DNA from: Saxidomus purpurata
Taxonomy: Eukaryota > Mollusca > Bivalvia > Venerida > Veneridae
Reading direction: 5' to 3'
Assembly (NCBI GenBank): GCA_022818135.1
Contig: JAFMSR010000033.1
Location: forward strand, 635,001-699,000
DNA: 64,000 bases
Shown: positions 37,801-49,299 of the stretch, in pieces
How positions within the stretch are numbered: position 1 is the first letter of the stretch
How the letters are laid out: every line of letters begins with the position of its first letter
Made by a program: the position numbers and the translations under genes
Notes under the pieces: model-generated
What the model was told of the DNA's origin: nothing
Databases searched by the model: none
Seen by the model: only the letters and a program-made list of their open reading frames with translations

Positions 37801-40800
37801 GCGCCTCCTGTCCATCCTGGTTCACATGCTCTAATATCACACGCACCATTGACATTATTGCAAGCTGTATAGTTAATACAGTGGCAAGTATGACTGCATC
37901 CTGATCCAAATCTCCCGGCATCACATTCTTTAATACACACACAAAATATATATACCGCCATATTTTTTATTCTCTATTTTTGAATTCTGATAGTGATAGG
38001 TTATCAAGTATCGTTTTAGCTCGGCTGTAAGTTTTATCTTATTCATACCGACGTTGGTATTAGTTTGTTGTAGCTTGTTTTGTTTATTTACTTACTCTAA
38101 ATTGCGAAACAAGTGTGTACAACTTATATTAATCGCTGTCGAGACTCGGCAGTGATGGAATCAAGCAACCAATATATAATAACAGATATCTAATTTCAAC
38201 TTGGTACACTTAGCTTTAGATACAATATACATTACTGTAACAGGTTACATAACTGTGTCAACAAGCTGTGGAGATATTCCGGTTTTGATTTTAAAATACA
38301 GGTAAAAGTTGTATATGCAACATGATATGTCTCAGATTGCGCTGTTTGAAAAATGGTTTAATTTCAATTTATGTAACAAAATCTGATGATCAACAAGGTC
38401 AAATGCTTTTCGTAAATTGTATGACTGTTAATGCTGAATGTCTTGGCCTTTTTAAAGGAAAACAAGGTGATGGTATTCTAAGGGTTACTTGACGTAATCC
38501 AAAATAATATTTAGGTTCTTAAACAAAACTTTTTCATTCGACTGATGTATTTATACTGATATGACACATATTATTTTTATTTCTATATTTAATTTACTGC
38601 GCGGGAGTAAATAAGAAAAGTCGGTAGGAGCTACGTCCATGTCCGAAACTCCGCCTACTTTTCCGAGTGCTTTAATCATAATAAAGCACTCGAATTGACT
38701 ATTATAGAAATATACCATAGGCATATTTGAATTAAAATTAAATTATCACTGAAACGAAATTTTAGTATGCGTAGTGTGCACATGCTACATTAAGTTACCT
38801 TTGTCACATGATTTTCCTCTCCAACCAGGCAGACATCCAGGTGTTTGGCATTTTCCTGTTACCGGGTCACATTCCTGTTTATCTGAGCAGTGACATTGTT
38901 GACTGCAGGAGATTCCGAATTTACCTAAACCGCACGCTGTAATGTATTTCTGATTGATTATTTTTAAAAAACAATTGTTTGGAATCAGAGCTTAAACATG
39001 GAAAGTTTGTGAAATATATTATAAAAGAAATAATGATAGATCTACAAAATGTGTTCAAACGTGAAAAACTACAAACGGATTTACGTAAAAAGTATACCGA
39101 GCGTAATTAATGCTGGAAACCATGCGACGATGACGTCGTTTAAATGACGTCATTTGCGCGATGTTTCTGATGACGTTTCCCGCGATTTTCGATATTTTGT
39201 AGAAATAAACTCAATAAATGTAGAGTTTTAACCATAAAATAAACAGAAAAATTGTTGGTATCGGTGTAATATCACGATAATTTCACTCGTGAACACCAAA
39301 AGTTGTTATTTTCACTCGTGGCTGCGCCACTCGTGAAAATATCACTTTTGGTGCCCACTCGGTGAAATTATAACGTGATCTTACACCGAAACCCACAAAT
39401 ATGCGCTCGGTATACTTTTTACGTAAATCCGGGTTAAAGATTGCAAAACAGTGAAAAATAAAAATGGTAATCCACTGTTTCAAAACTGTGGATTATCACT
39501 TTTATTTCACTGAGAAAACTCTATAATTCACTGGAAAACATAAAATAAAACGTAATCTTACACCGAAACCAACAATTATCCTCTATTTAATTATACGAGA
39601 TTTCATAGGGAAAATGTTATTTGCGTTATTGGTTCTTACTTATAGGACAAGGTTGATCCCATCCAGCACGACAATCATTTGGACACAGCCCGTCTGTTTT
39701 TGAACATGGTATGTTATCTTTACAATGGCAGATGTGTTTGCAGTCTCCAAAATATCCGTCTGGGCATTCTATTGAAAAAAGAAATGTATTATCAAAGCGG
39801 AAATTTGATATCTAAAATGTATCAATTCATACGTAAGAATCTTTCATTAATGCGATTTCTCATTTGATCTTAAATGTTTTAAATCCCGATGAATATTATG
39901 GGCTTTTTTCATTACACTCTGGCAGCTAGCACTTCCAGTTCATCAAACCAACACTGTTTAAAATAGGTCCTATTTGAAACATATGTGGAATTAAATACAT
40001 GTACCACTGGAAACTAATTATACATAGTTCTCTAGACAGGTCGATTATCAAAAGGTAACAATTGTTCTCACGTAGGGCAAGCAGATCCATTGCATTATAC
40101 AGAGATATAGCTACCAGATGATAACAAAAGCACTGTGAGCGATGAAGGCCTGGGGCTATAGATTTACTCCCCTAAAAACATATTTTGACCTTCGTGATTT
40201 GCGATGAACCTTACCTAACGCGCGGGTCGAAGTTTGCAGAGGAAGAAATTTAATATACGACACAGAATGAATGATTAACAAATATATCGATGGCATGGAG
40301 GCTTGTTTGATTATAGAACGTACTTTAGATGAAAAATAATCACATGGTCAACATTATAAATTGTTTAAGAGACCAATAGAAATAAATCGATCTGCGCTTT
40401 GTTCAACTTCTAGCGATATGATCTGATGATGTGGATCGAAAAAATTTGTGTACCAAGGACAAGACCTTGAAACAGAAATAAACTAAGCACTACTAGCAAT
40501 GAGATATAAATACTCTACTGTGCTATGTGTGTAGCAGGGAAAACCAAAAATATTTTTGTTTACCTTGTAATCGGTGAAACCGTTTATCTAAAGCGCGGGT
40601 ATTACAAAACGTACATTAAATAAAAATAATCACATGGTCAACATAATTAATTATTTAAGATACTAATAATTTGATCTGCGCTTTGTTCAACTTCAAGCGA
40701 GACGAATTGGATCGAAAATTATCGTGTACCAAGGACAAGACCTTGAAACAGAAATGAAACAGAATCCTTGCCATTTATTGCTATAACTCGTGGCCCAATC

Positions 40801-43346
40801 AATTTATCAAATGTTTTTAAATTGTTTCTATCCAAATGTTATACGTGTACTTGTACATAGAACAATAAAATAGTATTAAACTAAACTAAACTAATAGAAA
40901 TGAAATATATTTTTAAATAGATTACTGTACAGTGCGTATAACAGGGAAAACTAAAAATGATTCGTGCTTACCTTGTTAGAGCTGTTAAGAGTTGGTCGGG
41001 AAAACAAGTGATGAACAGATCTAATAGTTTAGATAGACACCCATAATGTTGGTAAGGTCAGCCTCGATAAATGGCGGGTAATTTTGCTCACGTGACTTCC
41101 CTCTCGGGAATGTACGTAAATTATATCTCTTTTTTAAGGTAATGTATTTTTGGGTAAATATATATATGTAATGGCTCTTAAATAAGAAAGTTGGCAATAA
41201 AATAACATCAGAAATTTGAATATCAAACTCTTATATCGAGCTCCGTACGTTCCGTAAATATCCGTACTTTTCCGTGATATGCATATGATTATCTTCCGTA
41301 ATCAGCTAACAGCGCAGTAATTTCTAAAACAGAGTCCATGACAAAATTGAGTAATGGAGCCCGTAAGCTATGGACCTGTCTGCAATCGTTTGAAGTTGTA
41401 TGTACTGTTTTTGTTTGTAATATGTTCTTATCGTATGCGACATTCAAACAAAAGATTGATCTGGTCTGTCTTGCAATACTTTCCCATAGCGCATGTTAAC
41501 AGTTGTTATTTTCACTTAGCACAGTTCAATTGTCTGCAGGGTTTGAAATGTGGTATGCTAACTTAGGCCTATGGGACTTCAGTCCCCAGGCCAAAAACGA
41601 ATGGATACATTAGATACCTATATTTTCTTTTTAAACCACATTCAAAAGGAAACTCATTTCTACTCGAGCCATCTGTTTACTACCATATTAAAATCATTTG
41701 TAATAATGATTGGGCTGTTCTCTCTGGAGGGCGGCTATAAAACGAACAGACTTTAAGTAATTTGACATTCACTTTATCGCAATACAGGGTAGGTAACTCG
41801 TAATTTCACTCGGTACGTTTCGGATATTTAAGCTGTACAGTATCGAACGTATCTAGAGGTGTATAATTGGGTTGATTAAGGTACATACTACTACTACTAA
41901 TCATGCTTATTGTTATTTACCTTTATCACAACGTGACCCACTAAACCCAGGATTGCATCCGTCTGGACAATCACTGCTCCGAAAATCACAGATGGTGCCA
42001 TTTTTACATTGATTACAGGTTACAATGCAGCTCATGCCGTACTTTTCATCACACTCTAAAAGGATACGTATTCTTTTATTTTGTATTTACATATAATTTA
42101 TCAAACAACAAAGTGCATACTAGATGCCCATGTGCAACATGTCGAGTCCGCCAGCTGTCAACTCCTTACCAAGTAGAGATAGGCCAAAATACACCTTGAT
42201 ATTGGATGTAACATGCATGTTGTACCACACAAAAGTGGTCTCGATTTTTCTCTACGGCCAGTAATAAAAAGTTACAATATAAGCTATAGTAATAACAAAG
42301 GAAAGTAGTTCTAAAAGCAAGGGTAGCTCATGGTGGTGAACATTTGTGCCAAGTTACATCAAAATCCCTCCATGCATGAGGAAGAAATGCTCGGGACAAA
42401 GATACTCGTGAATATTTTTGAATTTGACCTTCAACCTCTAAGTGTGACCTGGACCTTAGACCTAGGGACCTGGTTCTTGCATGACACTCTGTCTCATAGT
42501 GGTGAACATTTGTCCAAGTAACATCAAAATCACTCCATGCATGAAGAAGAAATGCTCCGGACAAAGTCATTCTTGAATTATTCTTGTATCTGACCTTTGG
42601 CCTCTAAGTGTGACATTGACCTTTGAACTAGGGACCTGGTTCTTGCACATGACATTCTATCCCATGATGGTGAATATTTGTACTAAGTTAAATCAAAATC
42701 CCTTCATGCATGAAGTAGATATGCTCCGGACAAAGTCATTCTTGAATTTGACCTTTGACCTCTAAGTGTGACCTTGACCTTAGACCAAGGGACCTGGTTC
42801 TTGCGCAAGACACTCCGTCTTATGATGGTGAACATTTGTGCCAAGTTATATAAGAATCCCTTTGTCCATTGATAAGTTACAGCCCGGACCAACTAAACTC
42901 GGACGGACGGACGGACGGACGCACGCACACACACCGCACCGCCATTTGGACAACTATATCGAGCTTTCGCAAGCGGCTCGACAATAAATGAAGAAAAATG
43001 GCTAGAGCCCGTGGAACAATTCATACGTGGAAAGAAATGTTTGTTTGACCTTTGTAACGTTAATTAATAGTGGAACCCGGGATTTGGGGTAAAAAGAGAA
43101 ATATTGATATAACGAATTCCTGAATAAAATAAGTATATTGTTTTAATTTATTTTTATTCTGTTTTGAAAATTATTGGCCTATAGAGGGAATACAAGATTG
43201 CAATAGAAGTATATGTAAAAGGAATTTAAGATTGACTTACTTAATTCTGCCGCTACCGTGGCCTGGTACTGCAAACAGAAAAACACTTGCAGTGTACAGA
43301 GCCACGTCAACCATTCGAGACAGAGTGTTTCATCTACCAAGCCCAT
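31801..43346 (-). CDS. Gene 2: single-pass receptor with five MEGF-type EGF repeats
   Basis: Nine coding exons (43241-43346, 41921-42055, 39640-39768, 38799-38936, 37790-37927, 35245-35391, 34681-34801, 32116-32204, 31801-31838) join to 1041 nt, encoding 346 residues and a stop. The order is a signal peptide (1 to about 34), five 8-cysteine EGF repeats (36-80, 81-123, 124-169, 170-215, 216-264), a membrane helix (about 278-299) with stop-transfer RRRKNR, and a 41-residue tail. The repeats follow the C-x(4)-FG-x2-C-x3-C-x-C plan of MEGF10/Draper/CED-1-type engulfment and scavenger receptors, but this protein is much shorter. The tail has YTVP, YVIP and YETL, possible SH2-docking sites. The frame is unbroken across all eight junctions. 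A surface role in recognising particles or partners is inferred. Confidence 0.85.
32116..32204 (-). CDS. Gene 2 exon 8: cytoplasmic tyrosine-rich tail
   Basis: The 89-nt exon encodes NIYTVPNLYVIPTEVPEYET and then LDNVT. Acceptor TTTTGCAG is at 32205-32212; the donor GTATTA at 32110-32115 leaves phase 1. Length, phase and sequence match gene 3 exon 53541-53629, which shows common descent. The tyrosines sit in YxxP (Y312, Y318) and YxxL (Y327) contexts. Confidence 0.85.
32205..34680. other. Gene 2 intron 7: no gene; C-run and GACA/CA repeats
   Basis: AT-rich intron. A run of ten C, interrupted only once before further C, lies at about 33551. A repeat end with GGACAGACGGACAGACAG and a short CA run lies at about 34605-34637. 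No exon seen. Confidence 0.45.
34681..34801 (-). CDS. Gene 2 exon 7: transmembrane helix
   Basis: The 121-nt exon runs from phase 1 to phase 2. The helix is VGYVFITVSVLLAAPITGCV followed by VC and the basic RRRKN. Acceptor TTTTGCAG is at 34802-34809 and donor GTAACA at 34675-34680. The gene 3 membrane exon is also exactly 121 nt. Confidence 0.9.
34810..35244. other. Gene 2 intron 6, nothing recognised
   Basis: Short AT-rich intron without further features. Confidence 0.5.
35245..35391 (-). CDS. Gene 2 exon 6: EGF repeat 5
   Basis: This 48-codon, phase 1-1 exon contains VRGRFGQDCNLSCHC and GWFGPSC and has eight cysteines in MEGF spacing, plus a linker QIQKQ before the membrane exon. Acceptor CATCTAG and donor GTTTAT, a weaker donor. 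An Asn-Val-Ser sequon is present. Confidence 0.9.
35392..37789. other. Gene 2 intron 5: AT-rich, contains a SINE
   Basis: Apart from the SINE at 36004-36170 and a GACAGACAGACAC run near 36648, nothing is recognised. Read for missing EGF exons; none found. Confidence 0.5.
36004..36170 (+). mobile_element. tRNA-derived SINE
   Basis: GAGCGGTGGTGCTGAAGCTC (about 36010) fits an A box and GGGTTCGAGCTCC (about 36041) a B box. The remaining body has no recognised tail. It is inserted antisense to gene 2. Confidence 0.6.
37790..37927 (-). CDS. Gene 2 exon 5: EGF repeat 4
   Basis: 45 codons, phase 1-1. Contains DAGRFGSGCSHTCHC and EPGWTGGACDN, eight cysteines. Acceptor TTAAAG at 37928 onward and donor GTAGGA at 37784-37789. 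An Asn-Tyr-Thr sequon is present. Confidence 0.9.
37928..38798. other. Gene 2 intron 4, no gene
   Basis: AT-rich. A small palindromic patch near 38600-38700, including AAAGCACTCG and its inverse CGAGTGCTTT, looks like a MITE remnant. Confidence 0.45.
38799..38936 (-). CDS. Gene 2 exon 4: EGF repeat 3
   Basis: 45 codons, phase 1-1. Contains GLGKFGISCSQQCHC, then DPVTGKC and LPGWRGKSCDK, eight cysteines in MEGF spacing. Acceptor ATTACAG and donor GTAACT. Confidence 0.9.
39068..39560. repeat. Palindromic element with TGACGTCA sites and ACTCGTGAAAAT hairpin
   Basis: CGGATTTACGTAAAAAGTAT at about 39076 is inverted as ATACTTTTTACGTAAATCCG at about 39411. A second hairpin, ACTCGTGGCTGCGCCACTCGT, is centred near 39327. 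The reverse strand shares TTTTTCTGTTTATTTTATG, GACGTCATCGTCG and ATGGTTTCC with the two copies at 62450-63130. It lies in gene 2 intron 3. Confidence 0.8.
39640..39768 (-). CDS. Gene 2 exon 3: EGF repeat 2
   Basis: 42 codons, phase 1-1. Contains PDGYFGDCKHICHC and CRAGWDQPCPI, eight cysteines. Acceptor TTCAATAG and donor GTAAGA. Confidence 0.9.
   Translation of the reverse strand, partial: NAQTDILETANTSAIVKITYHVQKQTGCVQMIVVLDGINLVL
40310..40985. repeat. Diverged tandem duplication interrupted by an insertion
   Basis: AATAATCACATGGTCAACAT at about 40336 recurs at about 40624, as do CTGCGCTTTGTTCAACTTC (40392, 40675) and GTACCAAGGACAAGACCTTG (40450, 40724). The next shared block, AGGGAAAACCAAAAAT, is about 405 bp apart (40537, 40942), not about 290, which locates an insertion of about 110-125 bp in copy 2. 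Confidence 0.75.
40772..40898 (+). mobile_element. Probable 3' tail of a non-LTR retrotransposon
   Basis: This is the insertion inside copy 2 of the duplication. It ends with GAACAATAAAATAGTATT and then ACTAAACTAAACTAA, a short tandem tail after a poly(A)-signal-like word, a common form for 5'-truncated LINEs. No reverse transcriptase part is present. The assignment is inference from form. Confidence 0.45.
41921..42055 (-). CDS. Gene 2 exon 2: EGF repeat 1
   Basis: 44 codons, phase 1-1. Contains DEKYGMSCIVTCNQC and PDGCNPGFSGSRCDK. Cys-x2-Cys replaces the usual Cys-x-Cys in mid repeat, but eight cysteines are kept. Acceptor TTTTAG and donor GTAAAT. Confidence 0.9.
42320..42960. repeat. Four tandem units of about 165 bp ending in (GGAC)n
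   Basis: TGGTGGTGAACATTTGTGCC-like words occur at about 42330, 42500, 42665 and 42823. Each unit holds CATCAAAATCCCTCCATGCA and GACCTGGTTCTTGC variants. The last unit runs into GGACGGACGGACGGACGC at about 42901 and then a CGAGCTTTCGCAAGCGGCTCG hairpin. It lies in gene 2 intron 1. Short frames in both directions are by-products. Confidence 0.85.
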
Positions 43347-43348
43347 AT
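43241..43348 (-). CDS. Gene 2 exon 1 (coding): signal peptide
   Basis: From ATG at 43346: MGLVDETLCLEWLTWLCTLQ followed by VFFCLQYQATVAAEL, a clear hydrophobic secretion signal with a likely cut near A-A-E. The perfect donor GTAAGT is at 43235-43240, phase 1. A TTTCAG acceptor stands two bases before the ATG, so a separate upstream exon exists. Confidence 0.85.
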
Positions 43349-43908
43349 CTGAAACAACAAAAAATATGTTGTTAATGATTCATATATATATTTATTAATT
43401 TCAATCTAATTCACATACATACAGACATACCTCAACATGAAATTATTGAAAACAAACATATGCATATGTAACTTTTTTTAAATTTGTATTTCAAGAGACT
43501 CGTAGTATACCGATATTGCATTGAATATCACATATCATTGTAAAATATCAACGGTTGCACGAGATGCAGACTTGAAATATTGGAAAATGTTGCAACATAA
43601 AACTAAACAGTTTTTAGAGAAAGAAAAGAACTTTGTTTAAATTTTCGAACATGTGGTTTATGTCTGGTGTGAGCTGCAATGTAGTGTGGAAGTTTGATTG
43701 TTGTTGATATCTATCAGTTACATTTACTTAACGGTAATTCAAGAGTGAGGTAAATACTACTACATGTATGCTATTCAGACACAATATCATGACACAAGTA
43801 ATCCACTGGACTGACATGTAGGTCTCCGTATTCTGTATCCTTCATCCTTTGGTTAAATGTTACCAAAACACATTCGTACATGTATGTCTAATTTTAAAAC
43901 TAGCTTAC

Positions 43909-43944
43909 CTGATTTTAATCTACCCAGCAGCATTGCAGAATAAA
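43909..43944 (-). other. Candidate upstream exon of gene 2 (5' UTR or alternative N terminus)
   Basis: A 36-base segment is bounded by TTTTCAG on its 5' side and a good GTAAGC donor. Spliced to the next exon, its ATG at 43931-43933 is in frame with the ATG at 43346 and would add MLLGRLKSD before it. Otherwise it is simply untranslated. Transcript data would decide. Confidence 0.45.
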
Positions 43945-46900
43945 CTGAAAATTAAAAAAAAAACAGTCGGAGAATCTTAATTTGACGCTTTCAAACGTAG
44001 TCTTTTTCCCGCAATCATGTGGACACAAAATTTTCAGTCCACCAATTATCAAGGACAATTCATAAACAGAATGATGTCGGCACAAATATGTGAAACAATA
44101 TTTGTGAAAGGCATTGCTGTGTTTTTATTTCAAGAATCTTCTTCTGACCTCATTTCTGTATCCCGAGTTTAACGCCATTGGCGAACAAAATGGTCGTGAT
44201 ATATAATATTATATGATATATGTTGTACGTATAGGTAAATTATCGCAATATTTTAGCACTAGCACTACTATTGTTATGTGCTAACTGAATCATGTTGAAC
44301 TAAAGTGGAACTAGCGCAATTTTGTACTCGCAACCAAAATGCAGTACGAAAATGTATCGGAAAGGTTCAGAAGTGGAATTGAACGCATTACGGTATGTTT
44401 CAATAAATGTGTTTAATAAATAACTCAAACAAGTTAAATGCATGACTTAGACAATTTTCAGCACAAATGCGGGCAATAATCTAATGATTAACTTAAAAGC
44501 TTCTCTTTCTTAATGTGATTTTATATCAAAATACTGCAAGTTTAGGTGACGAGCCATATTCATTTTTGTCAGTAAAACGTGTAAAAGAATAATTGTTATT
44601 GCTAATACTCAAGAACTTTAGTGTGTTCGCTGATCGTAATGACACAATATTTCTTGAAGAAATCTGGTTGACAACTCCCTAGTACCATTCATGTGTTGCA
44701 AACTTCGCCGCATTGACGGACCACGACCGCTTGAGTGGTCGAAAAAGCTCACTGCCATTTCATGTAATATAATACGTACTGTGAATGTTCAAAACTTTCT
44801 GTTTTATATATGCACTTGATTACCAATAATACCGTTTAATGTTGTGCGAGTATGTGTACGCATTTTGGTAGAACAATTACAAAATGCGCTGTGTCTAACA
44901 CATTTTGGTAGAGCCCTACTACCAAAAGTCGGCCGAATGTTGGTACTTAGTACCAAACTTCAACTAAATGATTAGAAGAGAGAACGCCAAACTTGCAAAA
45001 ATAGGTAATATAAACGAAATATTATAACAGTCGGTTGATCTGTGGGGTCATATCTTTTGAGTTGGCTGTATAGTTCCGGATCGCCCGAAAGGCGGAGCCT
45101 CGAGTGTGATCCTGTTCTATGCAGCTAACGAGAAAAATACACTCGCAGATCAAAAGACTGTAATAGTATTCCTTTTATTATATACCTTTACCGGATGGCA
45201 TGTACAATTTTATATATTAAACGTTAATGTGTGCCATTTATGGCGAAAAGTCAACATAATGCGCTATTTTCGTTTCACGTTTTATATGACGTCAATGACG
45301 TCACTTGCCTATTCCGTGTGTAGATAAACAAAGAACAGTAATAAAAAGTCAATGCAAATTGTAAATCATCTATCAGGCTCATTTAATGCGAAAAAGATAT
45401 AGTATTCATTTGTCTTCGAATGTGTTATGAAAAAGTAATGTGACGACAATATAACCAAACATATTTTACTGCAGCAATGTGGACATAGTTTCCATTATTT
45501 AGCGTGGGAATATTATATGAATATGCGTAAGTGTACAACCTACACGGTAGACAACTAAGATACGCATAATTTCATCTGATACGGAAAATTTGATACCGGA
45601 TGTTGTATTTTACTGCACAAATACTAAAGAAAATTCAGATAAACATTAATAGGCATATAATGAATGTTTATATCAAATGTTAATAGTTTACGCAATATCG
45701 TTTGTAAATGGACACAACTTATTGGTACCTATGTATGTAATGAAGTAAAAACAACTTAAACAACTGCCTTGTAAGATAAAACATTATTCTTTGTCGTGAA
45801 ATGAAATAAGTTATTCGACAATACAAATACATTGACACACATCATTTCATTTTGGAAATCGGATCCATGACCATGGACGTATGTCCCTAGAAGTATAAGT
45901 TTCAGCCAGAGGAAATAAAAAAATAGAGTAACAAATATGTGAGCTTACTTTATTTAAAATCCATACATAAGGTTTGTAAAGGTAGCACTTACACTAAAGA
46001 TCCAAGCGTTATCACTCAGATTATTAATGTTTGTGCACATACATGTTATCTATTTTATTACATCTATTGAATAAACGATGTTTGATATTATATGCATCGA
46101 ACCTTGATAACTTGTACTCTGCTGAAAGCAAAGAAATTAAATGTTTATATATATAATTGCCTTGGAGACCAGTGCAGATCATGATCAATCCGTATAATAA
46201 GCAGGTATCGTTTTATGGAACAACCCATTCAACAATAAATGGTAATATCCAATTTAATCTAAATCATGTTTCCATTTATTTACTTTTGTCTTTCTGGAAA
46301 TATATTGTTTATATTGGTATATAGAAAAAATATATGTATAACAATTCAAATCTTCACAAATAAACCACACAAATCTGGGGTTTATGATATAGCAATGAAA
46401 GATGCATTTGCAGATTTTGCACACAAAAATGTAATTTCTTTTATAACAAATGCAACTGCATTCTTTGGCAACTCAGAGAAACACACATATTACAGGAATC
46501 TATCTTACTCTTTTTCAGATTTTGGTGAGAAAAAATTAAAGTTTTTAAAACTGACTGAAATTAATATGGTTATGAACGAATCATCACATTAAAAAGGTTG
46601 TAGTATAAGTTCCTGTTAAGTATTTCTGCATTTTTGAAATTATGCAAACGCTTTGAAATTCCAATATAAACATTTAGTGTAGTGATGCCGTCAAACCAAG
46701 CCCATCAACATTTTCAACAGATTTTCTAAGGTTGCTACATAGATTTGTATCTGTGTTGTTGATAGTAGTCATTGTTTTTACATTTTATGTATTGGTGTAT
46801 GATATTAGAGAAGTTGAATTTTTCACCGGAAACTGTGAACATGCACCTTTAAGTTGTTCTTCAGCTTGTTCTTTAACATGAAATTATGTCATTCAAATAT

Positions 46901-48148
46901 ACGAGCATCACTTTTGTAATTTATAGTTTATACAGCGTTTCAGCTCTTTTTTATGGTTGAACATACTTGACATTAGTTCGGGCTAGCAGCATGACGCTAT
47001 ATTGACTGTATTTATCAGTCACTAGTGCAAAACGCTTTCGTTAAACGCTTGTGTACCGAACAAGGGTCCACTATTATGGAAAATATATACGATAAGGCGA
47101 TATATGCCTCTAGTGTCGATAAGTATTTTTAATAGGACAAAGTTTAATGTTGGAAATCGTATCAGTATCGACATTCTTTCGTTACCAGTAATATTTATCA
47201 TTGTCATAAGCGGTTTGATTTTAGATAGACGTTTTTAGTTAATCTCATCTACATTATTTCTATCTGTGAGTCCACCACGATATCTCGATAAATGTTTGTG
47301 TCAATCTGAATTTGAAAAATATTTTGGTAACTATGTTACATTTCATTAACTGTTACGTTTTTTTATTCAATAGTGTATGATAAATCAAAGTAAGCACAAT
47401 ACATTGTTGTATACAAGCATTTACCATGGGAATACCGTCACACACATAGCACAGTTTTATGGCGATATATTGAATCCCATTTAATGTTTCAGTTTAAAAA
47501 TATTTTGATCAGACAATTCACTCAGCAACTTAAGTGTGTCTCTTTCCACCTGTGTATATTACATTGCTGGTACAACTCGCTATTCAAAAATTAGCATTTT
47601 TTCATAACGTTAATATTACTTTAAATGGCATTCTAATTGTTTCACTAACAAAATTGTAAGAGCTATAAAGTTAAACGTTTATCCGTTTGGATAAGTGTAT
47701 ACTCTTTGTGGGATGATAAACATCAAAGGGTATTTCCGAGATCACGACATTGCATTATTAACCTGTATTGAAACTGTAAATATTGATTTTCTTCCTCAAT
47801 AGGCCTCTAAATTACATCCAATCTTGCAATAGATGAGACCATAATACATTTTTAAAAAGTATGGCCGTTGCTTATTTATGCCTTAAAATAAGAAATTTTG
47901 CTGTTCTTTTGTAAAGTCCCGATGAACGATAAGTCCCACATGAAATGCAAATGACAAAGTATATCACGTAAACAAGTGGTTTAAACAGTAACGTTACTGT
48001 ATCACCACGCCTCACTCGAAAAAGACACTAAAGCAATAAGTCATTTCATTGACAAGATTTGTCATACTTTATATCACTTTGATGCACCTTGTAATCTGCT
48101 AAATAATAAAATACATAAAAAGTATGTTCAACATTGCAAATACATGTA
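43945..48148. other. Intergenic between gene 2 and the transposon; a few small repeats
   Basis: AT-rich. Short CATTTTGGTAGA duplications lie near 44866 and 44899. A GC-richer patch at about 45070-45110 with ATGACGTCAATGACGTCACT near 45287 may be a MITE. The longest plus-strand open frame (46266-46592) has no recognisable domain. The promoter of gene 2 should lie in this region but was not pinpointed. Confidence 0.4.
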
Positions 48149-49286
48149 TACTCAGCAAAACAAGAAACGTCCCTGTTTTATAGCCGGTGAAGCTTTTTCT
48201 GTGTAGTTGCTACATGTTCAATGTACATGTATTTTAAACCCTGGCGATGTTCAGAATACGATCGTGTACAGTTTACCCGATACGCACGGTTTACATATCG
48301 GCCAGTAACCGGAACGGTCATTTGCACGTTTTGCACGTGCACGCTATACATGTCATCCATATGTTGATTCAGTTCATGTCGTACCATTCATGCGATAGGG
48401 GCTATTCTGAAAATTAAATTTTTTCTTTAAATTTTCACTGCTTTCGATATGCCACGGCTTTCCGAAAACGAGCGAAATCAGGCAATTGGGATGCTTGCGG
48501 GTGGAATGTCCGCCAGGGTAGTCGCGCATCGGTTCGGGTGCTGTCGGAAGACGATTGACCGTCTTGCAGCCCGGTATAAGCATACTGGGGCTGTTCACGA
48601 CCGGCAGCGACCTGGTAGGCCTCGTGTTACGACGGCTAGAGCCGATCGTTTCATTACGTTGGCGCACTTACGTCAACGTCAATTGGCAGCCACAGTCACT
48701 GCTAGGCAATACGGTGTCTTAGGGCAGACCACTCGCAACCGGTTGCGTCGTAACGCCCAACCAATCAGGGCACGCCGCCCGTACACTGGTCAGATAATGA
48801 CCCAACGTCACCGTGCTGCCAGGCTGTTATGGGCGCGACGTCATCTGAACTGGAGAAGGGCTGACTGGAACCGAGTTTTGTTCACCGATGAATCTCGGTT
48901 CACAGTTAGTCATGCTGACGGAAGATTACGGGTATACAGGCGTAAAAATGAAAGATTCGCCGATTGTTGCATTGTTGAGAATAACAGGTTTGGGGGAGGG
49001 AGCGTAATGGTCTGGGTTTACTGGATGTGCCACATTTCGTATTGAAATTCCATCTCTAAACATTCAATAACACCTTTCTGAGTTTTTGTGATTTTTTTAT
49101 TTTGACCCCTACCTCTCTTGACCGGTTATCTCTCGAAAAGTTAACAAGATAGCCAGATGCAATTAATTGGTTTTGATACAGAAATGAATGAACTTGTTTT
49201 TCTATTTTGATTCATAAAAGTAACCCTTTTGGTTTTCGATAAATCTTTCATGAAATATGGAGGTACGTCTCTATTTTTGCTGAGTA
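48149..49286 (+). mobile_element. Tc1/mariner-type transposon, internally deleted
   Basis: Ends are TACTCAGCAAAA at the left and TTTTGCTGAGTA at the right, inverted repeats of about 12 bp with looser similarity to about 28 bp (AAGAAACGTCC against GAGACGTACC), flanked by TA as expected for Tc1-like targets. The element is about 1.14 kb, short for the family because the transposase gene lacks its last part. It lies between genes 2 and 3. Confidence 0.85.
48449..49045 (+). pseudogene. Truncated Tc1-like transposase
   Basis: This 198-residue open frame begins at ATG 48449. The N-terminal third is a paired-type helix-turn-helix (residues about 5-100) with the GRPRV linker at 56-60. LFTDESRF (144-151) carries the first catalytic Asp, and GGGSVMVW (182-189) is the family landmark shortly before the second. 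Full-length relatives are about 330-345 residues. Here the frame leaves homology right after GGGSVMVW and ends in nine unrelated residues, so the second and third catalytic acids are lost. Codons are much GC-richer than the surroundings, as expected for a recent arrival. It cannot catalyse transposition alone but might still bind its ends. Confidence 0.9.
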
Positions 49287-49299
49287 TAGTTACAATAAA

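Larger units (their letters stand above)
39769..41920. other. Gene 2 intron 2: tandem duplication, no further exon seen
   Basis: AT-rich intron holding the duplication at 40310-40985. The CTTACC and TTTACC words near 40972 and 40560 look like minus-strand donors but have no cysteine-rich frame before them. Confidence 0.45.

Noticed and set aside
40560..40980. Extra EGF exons of gene 2 before the donor-like TTTACC/CTTACC words
   Set aside because: No cysteine-rich open frame precedes either site.
42328..42892. Open frames on both strands in the gene 2 first intron
   Set aside because: They arise from the 165-bp tandem repeat.
46266..46592. 108-residue plus-strand open frame as a gene
   Set aside because: No recognisable domain and no splice context; a chance frame is likely in DNA this AT-rich.
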